Below, piece by piece: positions 10,875 to 23,399 of a stretch of DNA of 64,000 bases. Numbering within the stretch: the first letter of the stretch is position 1; every line of letters starts with the position of its first letter. The position numbers were made by a program, and so were the translations under genes. Below the pieces are notes generated by a model. The model searched no databases, was not told where the DNA came from, and saw nothing but the letters and a program-made list of their open reading frames with translations. This stretch comes from Amoebophrya sp. A120 (Eukaryota > Sar > Dinophyceae > Syndiniales > Amoebophryaceae), in NCBI GenBank assembly GCA_905178155.1, contig CAJINV010000004.1, forward strand, positions 11,686,177 to 11,750,176. Direction: 5' to 3'.

Positions 10875-12406
10875 GTTTTTGGTATGGTCTGGATCTGAGA
10901 AGGTTGGTTCGGAAAGGTAATAGCTTGACGACAATGAAGAACCAAAAAGGCCTACAAAGACAAAGACAAAGACAGACCAGAATTGCCTCCGGCGCTAAAA
11001 CAGAATAGGCTCATGATCTGAATAAGCTTGCGGCCATTTGGAGTGGGTCTCACATAAGCGACGGATCCTTTTTGGATCACCATCATCATCACACCGATCT
11101 TTTTTCCGTACAGGAAAATCGAAATAAATCAATAGCTTGTCGCCTTCTTCTTCCCGGATGATCATGATTGATATTATAGGAATTTGCACCAGAAGCAGAA
11201 CTACTAGAAGACCGCTCTCCTTCACTTTAGGCGGAAAGATCATACCGAAGAAAAAAGTAAGGACCCTACTTGCCAAAATCAGAGTCAGACACACAAGAAC
11301 CACCTGGTTTGGTTGAAGGTAGAGGTTGAGGTGCGATGTTTCATGATGTTGAAGTTGACAAATCCCTCGGTCATGGCGTGTTTTTGTCAAGGCCTGACAG
11401 CCTACAATGCATAAAGTCGATCAATGTCTAGTGATATTTATACCCCAAGAAAGTTATTGTGCTGAATCAATTCCAAATGTTTTTCTTTCGTGTTCGTGAC
11501 GCGCAAAAGTAAAAGTATTCAAGATTGTGGTTTTTGGACTGTACAACGACGAGACTAACATTCCTTCTGGATACATACAACAAACTGCAAACAAGTTTTA
11601 GTTTAAGTCAAACACATCGCAAAGCCATAATAAAAAATGTGGCGTCTGGTGCGTAAGAAGCGGTTTCCGGTGCACCGACTCTGGATAGAAGGGTTTTTGC
11701 GAGCAGGCGAGCGGCAATGAAAAATACGCTTGCGGGGAATCAAAAACGATTCTCTCAAACTACAGCATCAAACGAGTAGTACCTTCATATCAGGCTGCGT
11801 GCTGCCTATGGGTGTATCCTCCGGGGCGAAGATCCTGCTTTATTGCTCCAGCGCAGCAGTAGATGGAGTTGGCAATCGCAGTATCAAGAGGAAGTAAAGG
11901 ATATTTCAAAAAAACTTGTTCTCCCGAGGCCTTGATGATAATACTACTGCGAGTCTTTCTGCAAGATGTTGTGGAAAAGGGCAAAAATAGAGGAAAAACA
12001 AAAAGAAAAATTTTCGAAAAGTAGGTGGGTGGGCGGTGCTGGAAGAAGTAGCGCTTCATCTGCTTTTTGAATACGTAATCAAAAGTCGACTTGTTTATAA
12101 ATTAAGTTTCGAGTGTAAGCAAGCCTGCGCGCTCTGTACACAATGGAATGACTAGTGGTAAAAAGTTGTGCAACAAGTAACTAAAATCACAGACACTTCT
12201 TGGATAATTTCTATAATGTCTTTCTGTTGTCATCTGCTGCGATATGTCTTTGTACAATGTCAATTCATGCAAGACTCGGTTTTTTTTTTCAAAACAGAAC
12301 TTCATAAATTCTCTTTGTACAAGCTAAAATTTATTCTTTTCCTGCATACAGATACAGAAAGAGCGTTTAATGCTTCTATTTTTCCAACCAACCAGATGCG
12401 CTATCT
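10875..12406. other. Intergenic with two doubtful small frames
   Basis: The minus frame 10995-11390 (131 codons, two hydrophobic segments) opens with TTG and has no early ATG. The minus frame 11790-12059 (89 codons) has an ATG and a hydrophobic N-terminus (FLFVFPLFLPFSTTSC). Neither has recognisable domains. 11391-11790 and 12060-12406 show nothing. Confidence 0.4.
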
Positions 12407-15400
12407 TCAAGACCCTTCTTCAGAAATCAAATTCAGTTTGGCGTTGATATTCTGTGCCAGATTGAAGGCCGGGGCGCAAGATTCCAGGCTGTTCTCCCGC
12501 GTAAAGCAGACGCGGCGGGCGGTGCTGGTGCCAGAATTGATGGCTAGGTGATCTAGAGAAGAGTTCACGGAAGACAATGGACTGACATTGGCTAACTGCA
12601 GTGACGTAGACTCCTCTTGTTCTTCATCCCTCGTTCTAGTACAACTTGTTCGTCCCAGCACACTGGTCGTGCTGTGGTCCTTACCAGAGGACGCGTGCAC
12701 GTCCACAGAGGGCGGGTCAACTACAACGCCCTCTGTAGTTCTTTCTGTATCGGAGGCGGAAGGAAACAATAGCTCGTCTCGATCCTGATCCACACTCGCC
12801 GACGGAGGACCCCCACCTGGGAGAAGAGTTGAACCGGAAATGCTCACGCTCGACGCTGTGTCGTCGTCGTTGGGGGTTTTACAGGGGCTATTCTTTGTTC
12901 TTCCGTAGAAAGCGTGGTCTTTGGGTTTCTTCTTTATTCCACGCGTGCTAGAGGTCCCCTCCGGATGAACCAACACTACGGACGACTCCACGTCGTTAAT
13001 ATTTTCTTGGTCGCTAGTACCGTCGACGCTGGCTTCCTCGAGCGCGCCCGGAAGTAGGGGCATGATCGTGTTGTTTGCGTTTTGATGTCGTCCGGATGAA
13101 GAATGACCCTGCTGTACTGTCTTGCAGCTGTCAACATCAACACCAGCGGAAATCGTCGTAGTTTGTCGTCCAGACGGGGAACCACTTTTCTTCACAGCAC
13201 CAGCGTTATTTCTACTGCGCACAAAAAAAGTTTCGTTTTCTCGTATAATTTCTCGCCCTCTTTCACCAGATGAAACAGCGTGCGTCTGGTTTGCTCGTTC
13301 TTGTGGAAAAGAAGGATACGCGTTTATTGCTGTGTTGAACTCATTCTCATTGCCATTTCGTTGTTCCTCCAAACGACCTGAACCGTTTCCATTTTGACAA
13401 TCGCTCGGACAACCTTCAGCGCTACTGACCGTAGAAGCTCCTTCGCCGCAACTCGCTCCTAGAGACTCGCTCGAGCAGGAGCCGCTGTGGTAGTTGCTGT
13501 TCGGCACGCTATCATTGTTTTCGCGCAAGGACGAGGAAGACCGGGACCAGTCGGCGCGAATGGTCGGCCGCGTGTCCGTTGACGCGTGACTGCTTTTCCG
13601 CGAGGCCTGGTGGGTCGTGAGGTTTTTTTCTGGTTTGCTGGGGGGTGGTAAAATGTCCACACCCGCCGCCTTGTTTGCGATGTCGTGCAGGTCGGTGCTA
13701 AAGAACTTGCGGGTGAGGATCTTCCCCGAGCCTCCGGCTTCAACATCGCGATTACGAACTGCACCGAGGGTCGTTTCGGTTTCCTCGTCTATCTGCATCC
13801 CAGTCGGATCCGTCTCGAGCACTTCGAACTCAGCGCCTTCGGGCACTTTCTTTGGGGGAGCAGGTGAGAAAAGAACATCGGTTGTTGTAAAAAGCGCATC
13901 ATGATTTCTTCTTTCGTTTGAGGGAACAGAGGATGTTGACGGCAAACTATTTCCACCCTCTCTCGTCGTTTGTTCCATTATTTCCTCTTGCACGGCCGGC
14001 ATCATGGGAAAGGGCTGCAGACTGCTACTTCTCCGGTAGGGAAAATGTTGATGCTGGACTGCGGCAGAAGCTGTAAAAGTAGCAGCTGCTTGGTCGACGT
14101 TCTTGTCGGACAGTTGGTGGTCTTCAAGCGGGAACAACTCGGCACGCTGATAATTCTGGTGATCATCCGCCAGAGACAACAATTCCCTATGTTCACTCCC
14201 GGAATTCTCCCGCGTCATCAGTCCATCCTCAGCCGACAACATAGCCTCTGCTTTCTGACTTTTGTTTATCCTCTCCAGCTTGGCCAGCTCCTCCATGATC
14301 TTCCTTGAGGCCGCAGCGGGCGCGAAAACACTCTCCGCTTCCGTGTCATCCCCAAACACGGAAAACGTCATCGCAGACTCGCTGTTGTGTCGGGGAGCAG
14401 CAATGTGGCCGGGAGTCGTGGTGCTGTGTTTTTTATGATTCATGCCCATAGTATGATCGCTAGAAGAAGACCTGTGGACGACGTCGAACGGATCCTCGGG
14501 ATAATGATCGCGTTGTTGGCTAGAATGTAGCCCGGCGCCTTGCTGGTGTCGATAGTAAAGGTCCGCGCTGTGTTCCTCTTCTTGATTTCGGTTCGTTTCT
14601 TGGTCGTGACTAACAAATCCATCTTGTTGTAGTTGTCGCCCCCTCAAGCCGGGGGCCTCTAATTGCTCATCATCCTCCAGTTGGTGGACTTTGGTGGAGG
14701 AAAATCTACTTCCCACCCTGCCGAACCGTTTCGCCACTTGGTACAGTATTCCGGGGATCAAAAAACTTGATTTTGATCCTGCAGCAGAAGCCGTTCCTGG
14801 TTCCGACAACCTACTTTTATCGCCCGGGTTCATTCTTGCCGCACACAGTTGCGAAGCATTTTCCTCCTCGCGGGAGCGGCCTTTTGTGCGTGTGAACAAG
14901 TAGCTGGCGCGTGATTCAGAACTGTCGATGTTATGTGGTGCGGCTTCCCCTTGCTTTCCGTTTGACAATGTTTCTCCCCATAGTGTTGCTTTTTCTTTTG
15001 CGGAATCACTCGCGCCAGTGCAGCTGGACGCGACTGGGACATTGAACGTGGAAAGCGGCACTTCGCCACGGCCTAGACCTAGCGCGTCGAAGGACGTGGA
15101 AGTTTTGAACTCCCGTTGTGACGCCGCAGCGCCCGCCGAAGGAGGTGGCTGGAAGTTGTCGTGATCGTTGTTTTGTAATGCACCATCGTCTTCATGAGAG
15201 CTTTTGCGTTTATTTTTGTCCTTCCCCGAAGATGCGGAACTACCTTTCTTCCTACCGCCCCGACTCCGTTTACTCCGATGCTGCTTTCGGTACACCAAAT
15301 TTGGGTGCCGGCCCGTCGCGGAGATGACCCCGCCCCACGAGGTTTTCTGGAAGCGGTGGGAAACCGACGGGTGGGTCGGATTTTTCAAGAAGAAGTCCCC

Positions 15401-18400
15401 TCCGAAGCCGTAGGGGTAGTCTTCGAGCACGTTGGTGAAAACGTGCTGGTTCTCCTTGTCGAAATACGGCGGCAGGGCCATGATCAGATACGCCTGTGGC
15501 ACGATTCTGGGCAGCACCCCGAACAGCAGCCCTAGGGTGCAGAAGAGCAGCCCGATGTACGTCGGCAGGTCCCCCTCCCCGTGCAGCAGTTGCATTTCGG
15601 CTTCTTTCGTCCAGAGCCGGCGGGAGCACAGGGACCGGGTGCAGGCGTAGCAGATGAAGAACGCCAGCGCCTGGATGACGCGGACAGCAACCACTTCGGT
15701 GCTGTACTGGCTGTGGATGTGCTTCACTTTGTACTGGAAGGAGGAACATACTTTCCGCACCCAACTGAAGCAGTAGCTGTTGCCGTAATTCTCATTACCA
15801 CCGGTGAGAAGCGCGTTTTGCGGAGCGGTGCTGGTAGTTGCGCTGGTCACCATGTACCGCAGCCACGGCCGCTTACTGCTGCCACTGCTCTTTGGGGACT
15901 TCGTTGTTGTAGAGGACAGTCGGGAGGACCGGTTGCCGTTAGCTTTTGAAGACGTCATGCTCGTAGCTCCGGCGGTGGACATGGTGCTGCTTTTCGTCGT
16001 GCTTTCTGTTTTTACTGTCGCGGCGGAGAACGGGAGTAAGCGCTTTCGGTCGTTGTCCGCCGCCGCTGCTGCACCTCGTCCATTTCTTGCGTTTTTTGCA
16101 AAGGATGAAGAATCCACCTCAAAGGAAGTACCGTTTTGTTCATCATCTCGTGGTCCCGAATGAATGCTCCTCAGCATGCGCACCGGTGCGGACACCGCAC
16201 GTGCTACAAAGCCGATTAGATACCGTGCACCACTGGGAGTACCACCTCCTCCCAGGCCGGTACTCGTTGTTCCACCGAGCAAACCTGCAAGTCCTGTGTT
16301 CGAATTGGTCATGAGTGTGTGCGACGTGCAGCTGCGCGTGCGCATTTTCCGCAAGTAGCGGCACTTGTCGTCCGCCTGCGTGCAGTCGAACTGCTCGATC
16401 CGCTTGCGGCCCGGTTTGGCGACCGCGTAGTGCAGGTAGGCTAGGAGAGTGATCAGGAGGAAGAACGCCGAGCTGATGAGGTACCAGCGGGAGACAAACT
16501 GGCACAGCACCAAAAAGATGACCGCGCCGTGCAGGACCAGCACCCAGCAGCGGAACCCGAACTCGACGAGTTGCGTGATCATCTCGTGGATCACCCGCTG
16601 AAAATACTTTTCGAGGTACACGTTTTCCGGGGTCAGAACCCGGATCCCGTAGATGGTTTCCGTGTAGTGCAGAATGTACCGCTTGCACTTCAGGTAAAAC
16701 GCCACCGTGGGATCGCCAACGAGGGCAGGACCTCCAGCTGTCTTCGACGTTGTTGTGCCACTAGTGTCGTGCAGCCACAGTGCGGAGTGCACGTTCTGGA
16801 TCTCCCAGGGCCGCTGCGACGGCCGGCGCTTGTTCAGGGAGGGGCGGCGAGAGGAGAGTGCGGATGCGCTCGTTGGGAGCATGTTGGAAACCCCATTCTG
16901 GTTGCTGCCAGCTAATACCGCACTGGTACTGCTCGTTGTCGTAAAGCCGCCTCCCACGACTATGCCGGAGGCTGCGGAAAAACTGGAGCTTTCGGCGTAA
17001 CAAAGATCCCCGGTGGTGGAGGCAAGCTGATCAAGAGAATCGGCGACGGTGCAATTTCTCGTTGCCGTGCTAGTGGTGCAATTCGACGACTCCCCGCTTC
17101 TTTCTCGGTACAGCGGCAGATGATCGCCACTGGCTTCCCGGCTGGATTTCTGACAACTCGACCCGCTGCTCTTTTGGGTTCGCTCCACAAAGCTTGAACT
17201 TTCGCCACCAACAGTACAACCAAAAGAGGGTAGCTGCTCCGGGATCATCGACGTCGTGGCTTTTTTCTGATCAGCTTCGTAAGTAGGTGAAGTGGTCCTC
17301 GTGTCGCCAGCTGGTTGACGTTGCTCTGTTTGGTTCTCGGAGGCTACTACAGGATCACCCATGCCCTGTTCGTAGTTTTTCCGCGTTGTTGTCATTTGTT
17401 CTTTCGGGCGCGCCGAACCGGGGTCTATGCCTTCTGCTTCGCACGTCACAATTTGCGCATGCGTTCTTGAGGTGTGGTGTTCCAAATCTTCCTCCTCCAC
17501 ACTGTTCGCGTTGTTGATCATGAGCATGTGGAGTTCCGCATTCTCGAAGGTCTGCAGGATGTCGATCAGGGTCCTTCGCACCAGGTAGAAAACCATCAGA
17601 AAGTAGAAAATCATGGCCAAAAACATCTGCATGTGAACGTCTTCGACCATGTGGAGCATGTCGGTGCCTGACGGTGTTGGCGCATTTTTACTCTCAGAAG
17701 GACTTTTGCTCTCTTTTCCTTGTAGAAGATCGGAGTCTCTCATGCCGTAGCTAGCGCAACAAGTAGCAAAGATTTAGTTGAAATCAGACGAGCATCATGA
17801 TATGCTTTATCCATGGTAAAACGTTTTACCGTTATCCGGGAAGAGATGGAACCAGCCGAGCGAATAGTCGTGCGGCGACTCGTACCCGAAGACCCCAATC
17901 TGCCGCAGACACCAGATCAGCATCGCGATGAATCCCAACACGGTGAGCTCCACCTTCATCCGGGTGAGAAGTTTGCTGTAGTACCAGTGCTTCCCGTGGT
18001 GATCGTCCTTTTGTACGACTCCGTACGAGGAGTGCGCCGGTCCGCTGTGCTGGTCCGGAAGTGGTAGGCTTGGAGAGGAATTTACCATGCTAGTGACTGT
18101 ACATGGTGCGCTGCCTTCCGTCATATTGTTGCTTTGCGCGACAGAACTGTGGTGCCGGGTCGGGTCGACAGAGTTTGAAGAAGACCCGCCCGTAGCTGCG
18201 CTCGAGCTCGTACCAGAGCAAACTTGTTGGTGTTGATGATCGAAGCGCTTTTCGATCAGCGCCTCGATCTTTTCAAACACAATGACGATCCAGATCAGGA
18301 AGATCAGAACGCAGAGCTCGACGAAGAGGTACTGTTTTTCGCTTTTGTACCAGGAAGGCCCACCTGCTGCGCCGAGATGACGGCCGCGGCTTTCTAGACG

Positions 18401-18814
18401 GTGACGTGCAGACGAGCGCTCTTCTGCATCTGGGTGGTCGTCAGGCCCCGCCTCTACCACGCTGGTAGTCAAGACTGACGACTCTTCGACTGGCACCTCG
18501 ACGTGCGGGACGAGGTTTGATAGGAGTGTTGTCTTCACGCCTGCTGTGGTTTCGAGTATTGGGTGCTCATGTCGTCCTGCTTTTGGACGCTGCACCGAAG
18601 CTGCAGCGTCACGCACTGATGAAGGTCCTCGTGGAGGGGACAATGAAGGGACCGGTTTGTTGTAGTTCTTGCGCTGTGACGAAAGGAAGCGCACGGAGGT
18701 AGTTTTGGTCGTAGGTGTACTGCTAGTAGGTGCTATCGTACCGTTGGAAGGTCGGCTCCACAAGAAAACTCCGCACAAAACGCGAAGATGACGGAGTAGC
18801 CGTGCCATCTTCAT
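12407..18814 (-). CDS. MLO-like seven-transmembrane protein, giant
   Basis: Two exons, 18814..17823 and 17750..12407, joined by a 72-nt intron (GTTTTACC...GCTAG) that keeps the frame; total 2111 residues. The start MKMARLLRHLRVLCGVFLW is the first ATG and looks like a signal peptide; the frame above it opens with GTG. Seven hydrophobic segments lie at about 158, 283, 370, 732, 755, 1022 and 1060. The second (KVELTVLGFIAMLIW) resembles the MLO signature KxELMLLGFISLLL, and the third (DVHMQMFLAMIFYFLMV) resembles the MLO 'DQLHIFIFVLAVVHV' helix. The loops and a tail of about 1,000 residues are Ser/Thr/Gly-rich low complexity, far longer than plant MLO (about 500-600). MLO proteins are plasma-membrane proteins linked to calcium signalling; the role here is unknown. 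It has no introners despite more than 6 kb of coding sequence. Confidence 0.55.
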
Positions 18815-19597
18815 GCGTGGATGCGGCAGCTGCTCGAGTCGTGTGTTAGCCGTGGAGGAAGTGGAATGTTTAGTATCAACGAGGAGGCATCTTCCCTCTG
18901 GCGAGAGAGGTTTCAAGTTACAGTGGCACACTAAGGCTGGAAACTTTTAGATGCATATAGAAGAGGGCAACAGGAATGGAAGAAACGACACCACAGGTAT
19001 CACAGTGGCTGCTGCAAGGTGTAAGTAGCAACATCGCTTGCACGCCTACTCGCTCCACTCATCGTGGCTGCCGACCGCAGCTTCTTGCTTGTACCCTCCG
19101 TTCATCCGCAGGTTGTATTGTACGCAAAAGCACCATTATACACACCCTCCTCCGCTACAGGGCGTGAAAGAGCCAGCCCCAGACACCGTGCTATCCACAT
19201 ACAGTCGGCCGCTCAGGGTCTACTCAAGAAAAGCATCCAGACCTGCGTAGAAAATCTTGAACACTTTCCGTTCTTTTTGTTTTTCTTGAAGTTGTGACCT
19301 TGGGTAGTACAGACTCGAACCCAGAAGTCACTTTTCGCTTGCAACTTCAATACCTGTAAAAAATGGAGCATCAGCACAAGCACTCCCTCCTCAGTCGCTG
19401 ACTTCACCTGGCGGAGATTTCAAAGCGGTAACTAAGTGTCTTTTTCTAGGACTTTCGAAACAAACATTGATGCGAGCACTAGCTTTCAGTAGTTCTTTTT
19501 CCGTTTCCTTTGCGCGAAACGAAGCTTAAGAAAAACCACCTTTCTCGCACACATCCTCATCATTATGGGAGGACACGAAGACATCGCGTCTCCTAAT
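18815..19597. other. Intergenic, nothing recognised
   Basis: Spacer between the MLO-like and F-box genes. 18815-18931 is open in frame with the MLO gene (GTG start) and is taken as 5' UTR. No tRNA cloverleaf or introner ends were found; a TTCGAGTC word near 19305 on the minus strand lacks a pairing T stem. Confidence 0.5.
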
Positions 19598-22500
19598 CTA
19601 TCTGTCAAAATGCGTCAAATCACATGCACGCGCTTTCCAATTTTTGTTCGACCGGTAACCATCTAACTTGTCTTGCAACAGCTTCAACCGTGGCACTTCT
19701 GGACGCATGACCCTTCCCGACCCCTCGATATTCGTGTTGAAGAGCGCCTGTGCGATTTGCCAACTTGCGTCAGAACTGTGCGTTTGCCCATTCATGATGT
19801 TCTGCAGCTGCGCAATCATAAACGCGGAGTGGAAGTAGGAGGGTTCTAATTCCAGAAACAGGTTTCCGCTGTTCTCCGCCCACTGGCATAGCGTTTGCAG
19901 CGTCAGATCGGTGAGTCCGTTGCTGCTCCGGAGACGGAGCAGTTTGATGTTCGGCAACGTGTGCATCAGGAGCTCGATGCTCTCGTCAACCAGGTGCTCG
20001 CAGCTGTTCAGGCGGACTGGGAGTTTTGAGTGTTTTCGTGGTTTTTCATGGATCCATATTTCTTACCCTTCACGTCGTGAAACGTGCAAAAAGTGTTCGC
20101 CGTCACTCTTGGCAAGGACCTTTCAGCTACACTGCAAAAGAGTAGATTGAGACCGCATATCACACGTACAGGAGAAAAAAAGAAAAAAGCAAAAAACTAC
20201 ACTTTTGCTGTAAAAATACGGATTTCCAAGCTTTGCCCGCAGAAATTTCCGATCGCCCGCAGCGCGTTAGTGTTGAAATAAATCCAGTCAACTTCCAAAT
20301 GCTGCAGCTCTTGGCGGCCCCGCAGTTCGTCCGCCAAATTTGCGTAGGAATGACCTATATCAAATGTAAAAGTGTCTGGGTCTGGAAGAGTCATGCTGTT
20401 TTTGCATGACAAAGAAGGTCATCTGCCATGGAAGCTCTAGCATTACAGGTTTCGAGAAGCTTCCGCAATGCCGAATCGGCATGACAAATCCCCCACTTTG
20501 GTGACAGAAAGTGGGCAGCTTTTGCCACCCATGCATGAGAGATTTTTCTGTCTTCTGAAATGCGCATCACAAGCTTGTATTCTTCCAGACCCAGACATTT
20601 TTGCATTTGATAACCGAACACCATGCCCTTGTACATGTCGAGGTAGCACAGCTCCGCTTCGTATCAAATGTAAAAATGTCTGGGTCTGGAAGAATGCAAC
20701 TTGTCATGCTAAATCTGAAGCATGCAAAAATCAAAATCAGTGTTGCGTGATTACCAAAAGTCGTCCAGTTTTGACCAAGTCGGGAGGGAGTTTCTCATGC
20801 AGGATAGGCATGAGAGAGATTGCGCAGAATCTGTCATGCTAGGTCCTGCATTCCAGGCTTCGTGGGTCATGGAAAAGCTGCATGACAAATTGCGCATTCT
20901 TCCAGACCCAGACATTTTTACATTTGATACTTCGGGAAGAAATTTGAAAATCTTCAAGGTCTTCCCCAATTTCCGTAAAAGCAAGTTGAACAGCTGATCC
21001 TTGACGTGTTTCACGCGCATCAAATTTCCGCGGATGGTAAAACTGACAATGTTGGGAAGGAACTGCTGGTCGGCAAAATTCGTTGTCGCTTGTCGCTGGA
21101 ACGTTTCTTCTGTTGTCCCGCTAATACCTCCGGCCAGACCCCCGCCTCCGGGACTTGGCACTGCCACGGGGTTGCGCAGGCACCAAATCAGGTTTTCCGT
21201 GAGAAAATCCAGCTCCACGTGGGTTAAATTGGGAAAGAAGGTGTTGACTTTCCGGAGAATGGGGCTCACGTACGGGAGCCGGAGCAGTTCGTCCCAGTAC
21301 GCCGGGTTTTGCCCGAGTTCGCGGAGTTCTCTTCGTAGCCCTGTGTTGTGGAATTCCGGCGGGAGACAGAGAGAAAACTTCTTCAACGTCGTAAAGTACT
21401 TTGGCGGCTTTTTCCTTTTGCCTGACGTGCTCTTCATTTGGCTTGATGTGCTGTCTCGCCTCATCGGCACGCTAAACTCGTCTACGAAATACCGGTCGGC
21501 GTTGGCCATGGACAGACCCTGCATCACAATCTCTTTGTTCGGAATAACGCGATCTGGAGGCTCCTGCTTGGCTTTCTGCTCAACTACTTCCAGGGCGTCC
21601 GCGTCATCCAAATTGTCGGCTGCAACTAGTACATCGTCTTTGTTCCTAACATCTTCAGCCGCAGCACCCTCTCGTCCCTGCCGCTGCTCGAGAGTTGATA
21701 TTGGTATTGAAGTCGAACTGCTCGCAGGTATTTGCCTAAAGGTAGTTGCACCCTGCCCCTTTCCTCTGTTCTGGACTTCCATGCGCTTTTTGCGCCGCAA
21801 CGAGCCGTCGCTCGCGTTTCCTGGCGACTGTTCTTCGTCACTGCTCGATTGGGGCGGCGGCTCCTTGAAAAGCCATTCGATTAGAGGCTCTTGCGGGATT
21901 TCCAAACTCGCAAAATCCAGCTCGTCTAGCTCCACTGCGGGGCGGAATAGGAGGTGCAATTCCTGCAGGTTGAAGCCAGAAGTTCCTCCAACCAAATCCG
22001 AACCGAGAAAATTTGGATCATTTCCATGTGTCGGTCGTGCGCCACCAGGAAGTAGCTGCCCACCTTCGCCGCTAGAACCACCACCGCTGCTCATGAAGGA
22101 GTTCAGCAGCAACAGCGCGTGCAGATCTTTCAGTAATTTGGTCGAAAAGGGGACGTCGAGCGTCAAACACCGCAAGCTCGTCACATCCGCGACGGCCTCC
22201 AAAAATTGCGACAACAAATCAATCCCCTGGGTCGTTCTGGTCTGCAGGTAAACCGTTTGGAGACGGAGGAACTGGATGTGAAAGGGCAGCGGCTCGACCA
22301 GTTTCTCGTTTCCAACGAGGCAGCGGAAACGGAACTTCCGCAAATTCTGTCCGGTGTGGGACAGCAGCCGGTAAAAGCCGGACAGCTTGTGCTCGACTGG
22401 CGCGTGGGTGTGCGTGTAGGAAATGCCCTTTTCCTGCCACAACCCGGGACTGAAGCTGGCGAGCCAAAACGCCGTGCAGACGCGGGGCATGGATTTCGCG

Positions 22501-23168
22501 ACCAGGGAGGGTGGGAGGAACGTGAAGAGGTACGCCAGGAGCTGCGTATCCATGCCGTTGATCAAAACATGCGTCTCCGACAGATTCGCGTCGGACCCCC
22601 GCGCGCGCTGCAGCAACGCGTCCGGCTGGGTGCCGCCAAAGTCCGCGCAGGGAGGGAGGCAGCCGGACGGCGATTTGGTACTGGAATGCGTGGAGGAAAG
22701 GGTCTTGGTTGGGGCACCAGGAGGGCCCCTTAGTGTGCCGCTGATGTTGTGCCGCTGCGTTGGTTGAAGGTGTTCCTCATTGCTGCTCCTGCCCCCGGCT
22801 GGTAGTACAGCTGCAGTGCTCCTTCTTTTCGGAGACTGCAAATTCATTTGCGTGTGGGTGTTACCATTTGGAAGAAGTAGTTCGTGTGCTGAGACAACAA
22901 CATCCGCACCTCCTTGGTCCACCTGCAGCCGCAGCACGGACGGTGGGGGGCTATCCGGAAACATCTCGCCCTCCGCCTGCATTCCCGAGCGCTCCGTCAG
23001 CGGTGGCGAGATCTCGGGTGGCGTGTAGGCGTTCGAATTCGAAGTGCCATACGTGGTCGGCGGCGTCGCCGCCTGCTGCTCTAATCGCTGCTCCAGCAAG
23101 CTCAAGGGTGGGCGCCGCGGGACCCCGACTGTCGCGCTCATCCAGGACTGCAGTTGCACTTGGACCAT
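19598..23168 (-). CDS. F-box and leucine-rich-repeat protein
   Basis: Four exons: 23168..20930, 20656..20613, 20352..20220, 20016..19598 (944 residues). The first two gaps are introners; the third is a canonical 203-nt intron (GTATTT...CCCAG). The F-box is at about residues 203-250 (LLAYLFTFLPPSLVAKSMPR). Leucine-rich repeats follow from about 270, and the spliced C-terminus reads LEILRLNSCEHLVDESIELL then LPNIKLLRLRSSNGLTDLTL, a classic AMN1/FBXL-type repeat that exists only after the GT-AG join. F-box/LRR proteins recruit substrates to SCF ubiquitin ligases; the substrate is unknown. The start is the ATG at 23168 (MVQVQLQSW); the frame upstream is basic and lacks coding character. Confidence 0.8.
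20358..20612. mobile_element. Introner type A
   Basis: A 255-nt element with ends TATCAAATGTAAAAGTGTCT / AGACATTTTTGCATTTGATA. Flanks ACCTA and ACCGA differ by one base. Excision joins GMVFG to HSYANL in frame. Confidence 0.92.
20662..20929. mobile_element. Introner type A, young copy
   Basis: A 268-nt element with perfect flanks CTTCG. Its interior is nearly identical to the copy at 44339-44606, so both moved recently. Excision joins KFLPE to AELCYLD in frame. Confidence 0.95.
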
Positions 23169-23399
23169 CCTGTGCAAAAGTCTCGAATAGTAGATACTCA
23201 CGCACAATTCATTTACATTTTTATTTCGAGCTCGCTTTGGCTTCGACTCATACAAACCGTATACGCAGTAAACACTCGAAGGAGTACTTAGTTCAATATG
23301 TATTTTGCGAATTTTTATCTTATGCAATAGAAATCCAAATGAAATTTGCAAAGCGCATCTCGCCTTCACAAATACGTGCTTTTTCTTTTTACCGATACT

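Noticed and set aside
10995-11390. A small two-helix membrane protein
   Set aside because: The frame opens with TTG and lacks an early ATG or a credible upstream exon; too weak to call.
19290-19330. Possible tRNA 3' end (GGGTTCGAGTC on the minus strand)
   Set aside because: The T stem does not pair and no acceptor or anticodon arm is present.
20443-20667. Minus-strand reading frames with VWVWK/LPDPD-like peptides that recur across the window (also 44422-44856, 26733-27005, 38303-38800 and others)
   Set aside because: They are translations of type A introner repeats and end inside them. The recurring peptides reflect repeated DNA, not a protein family.
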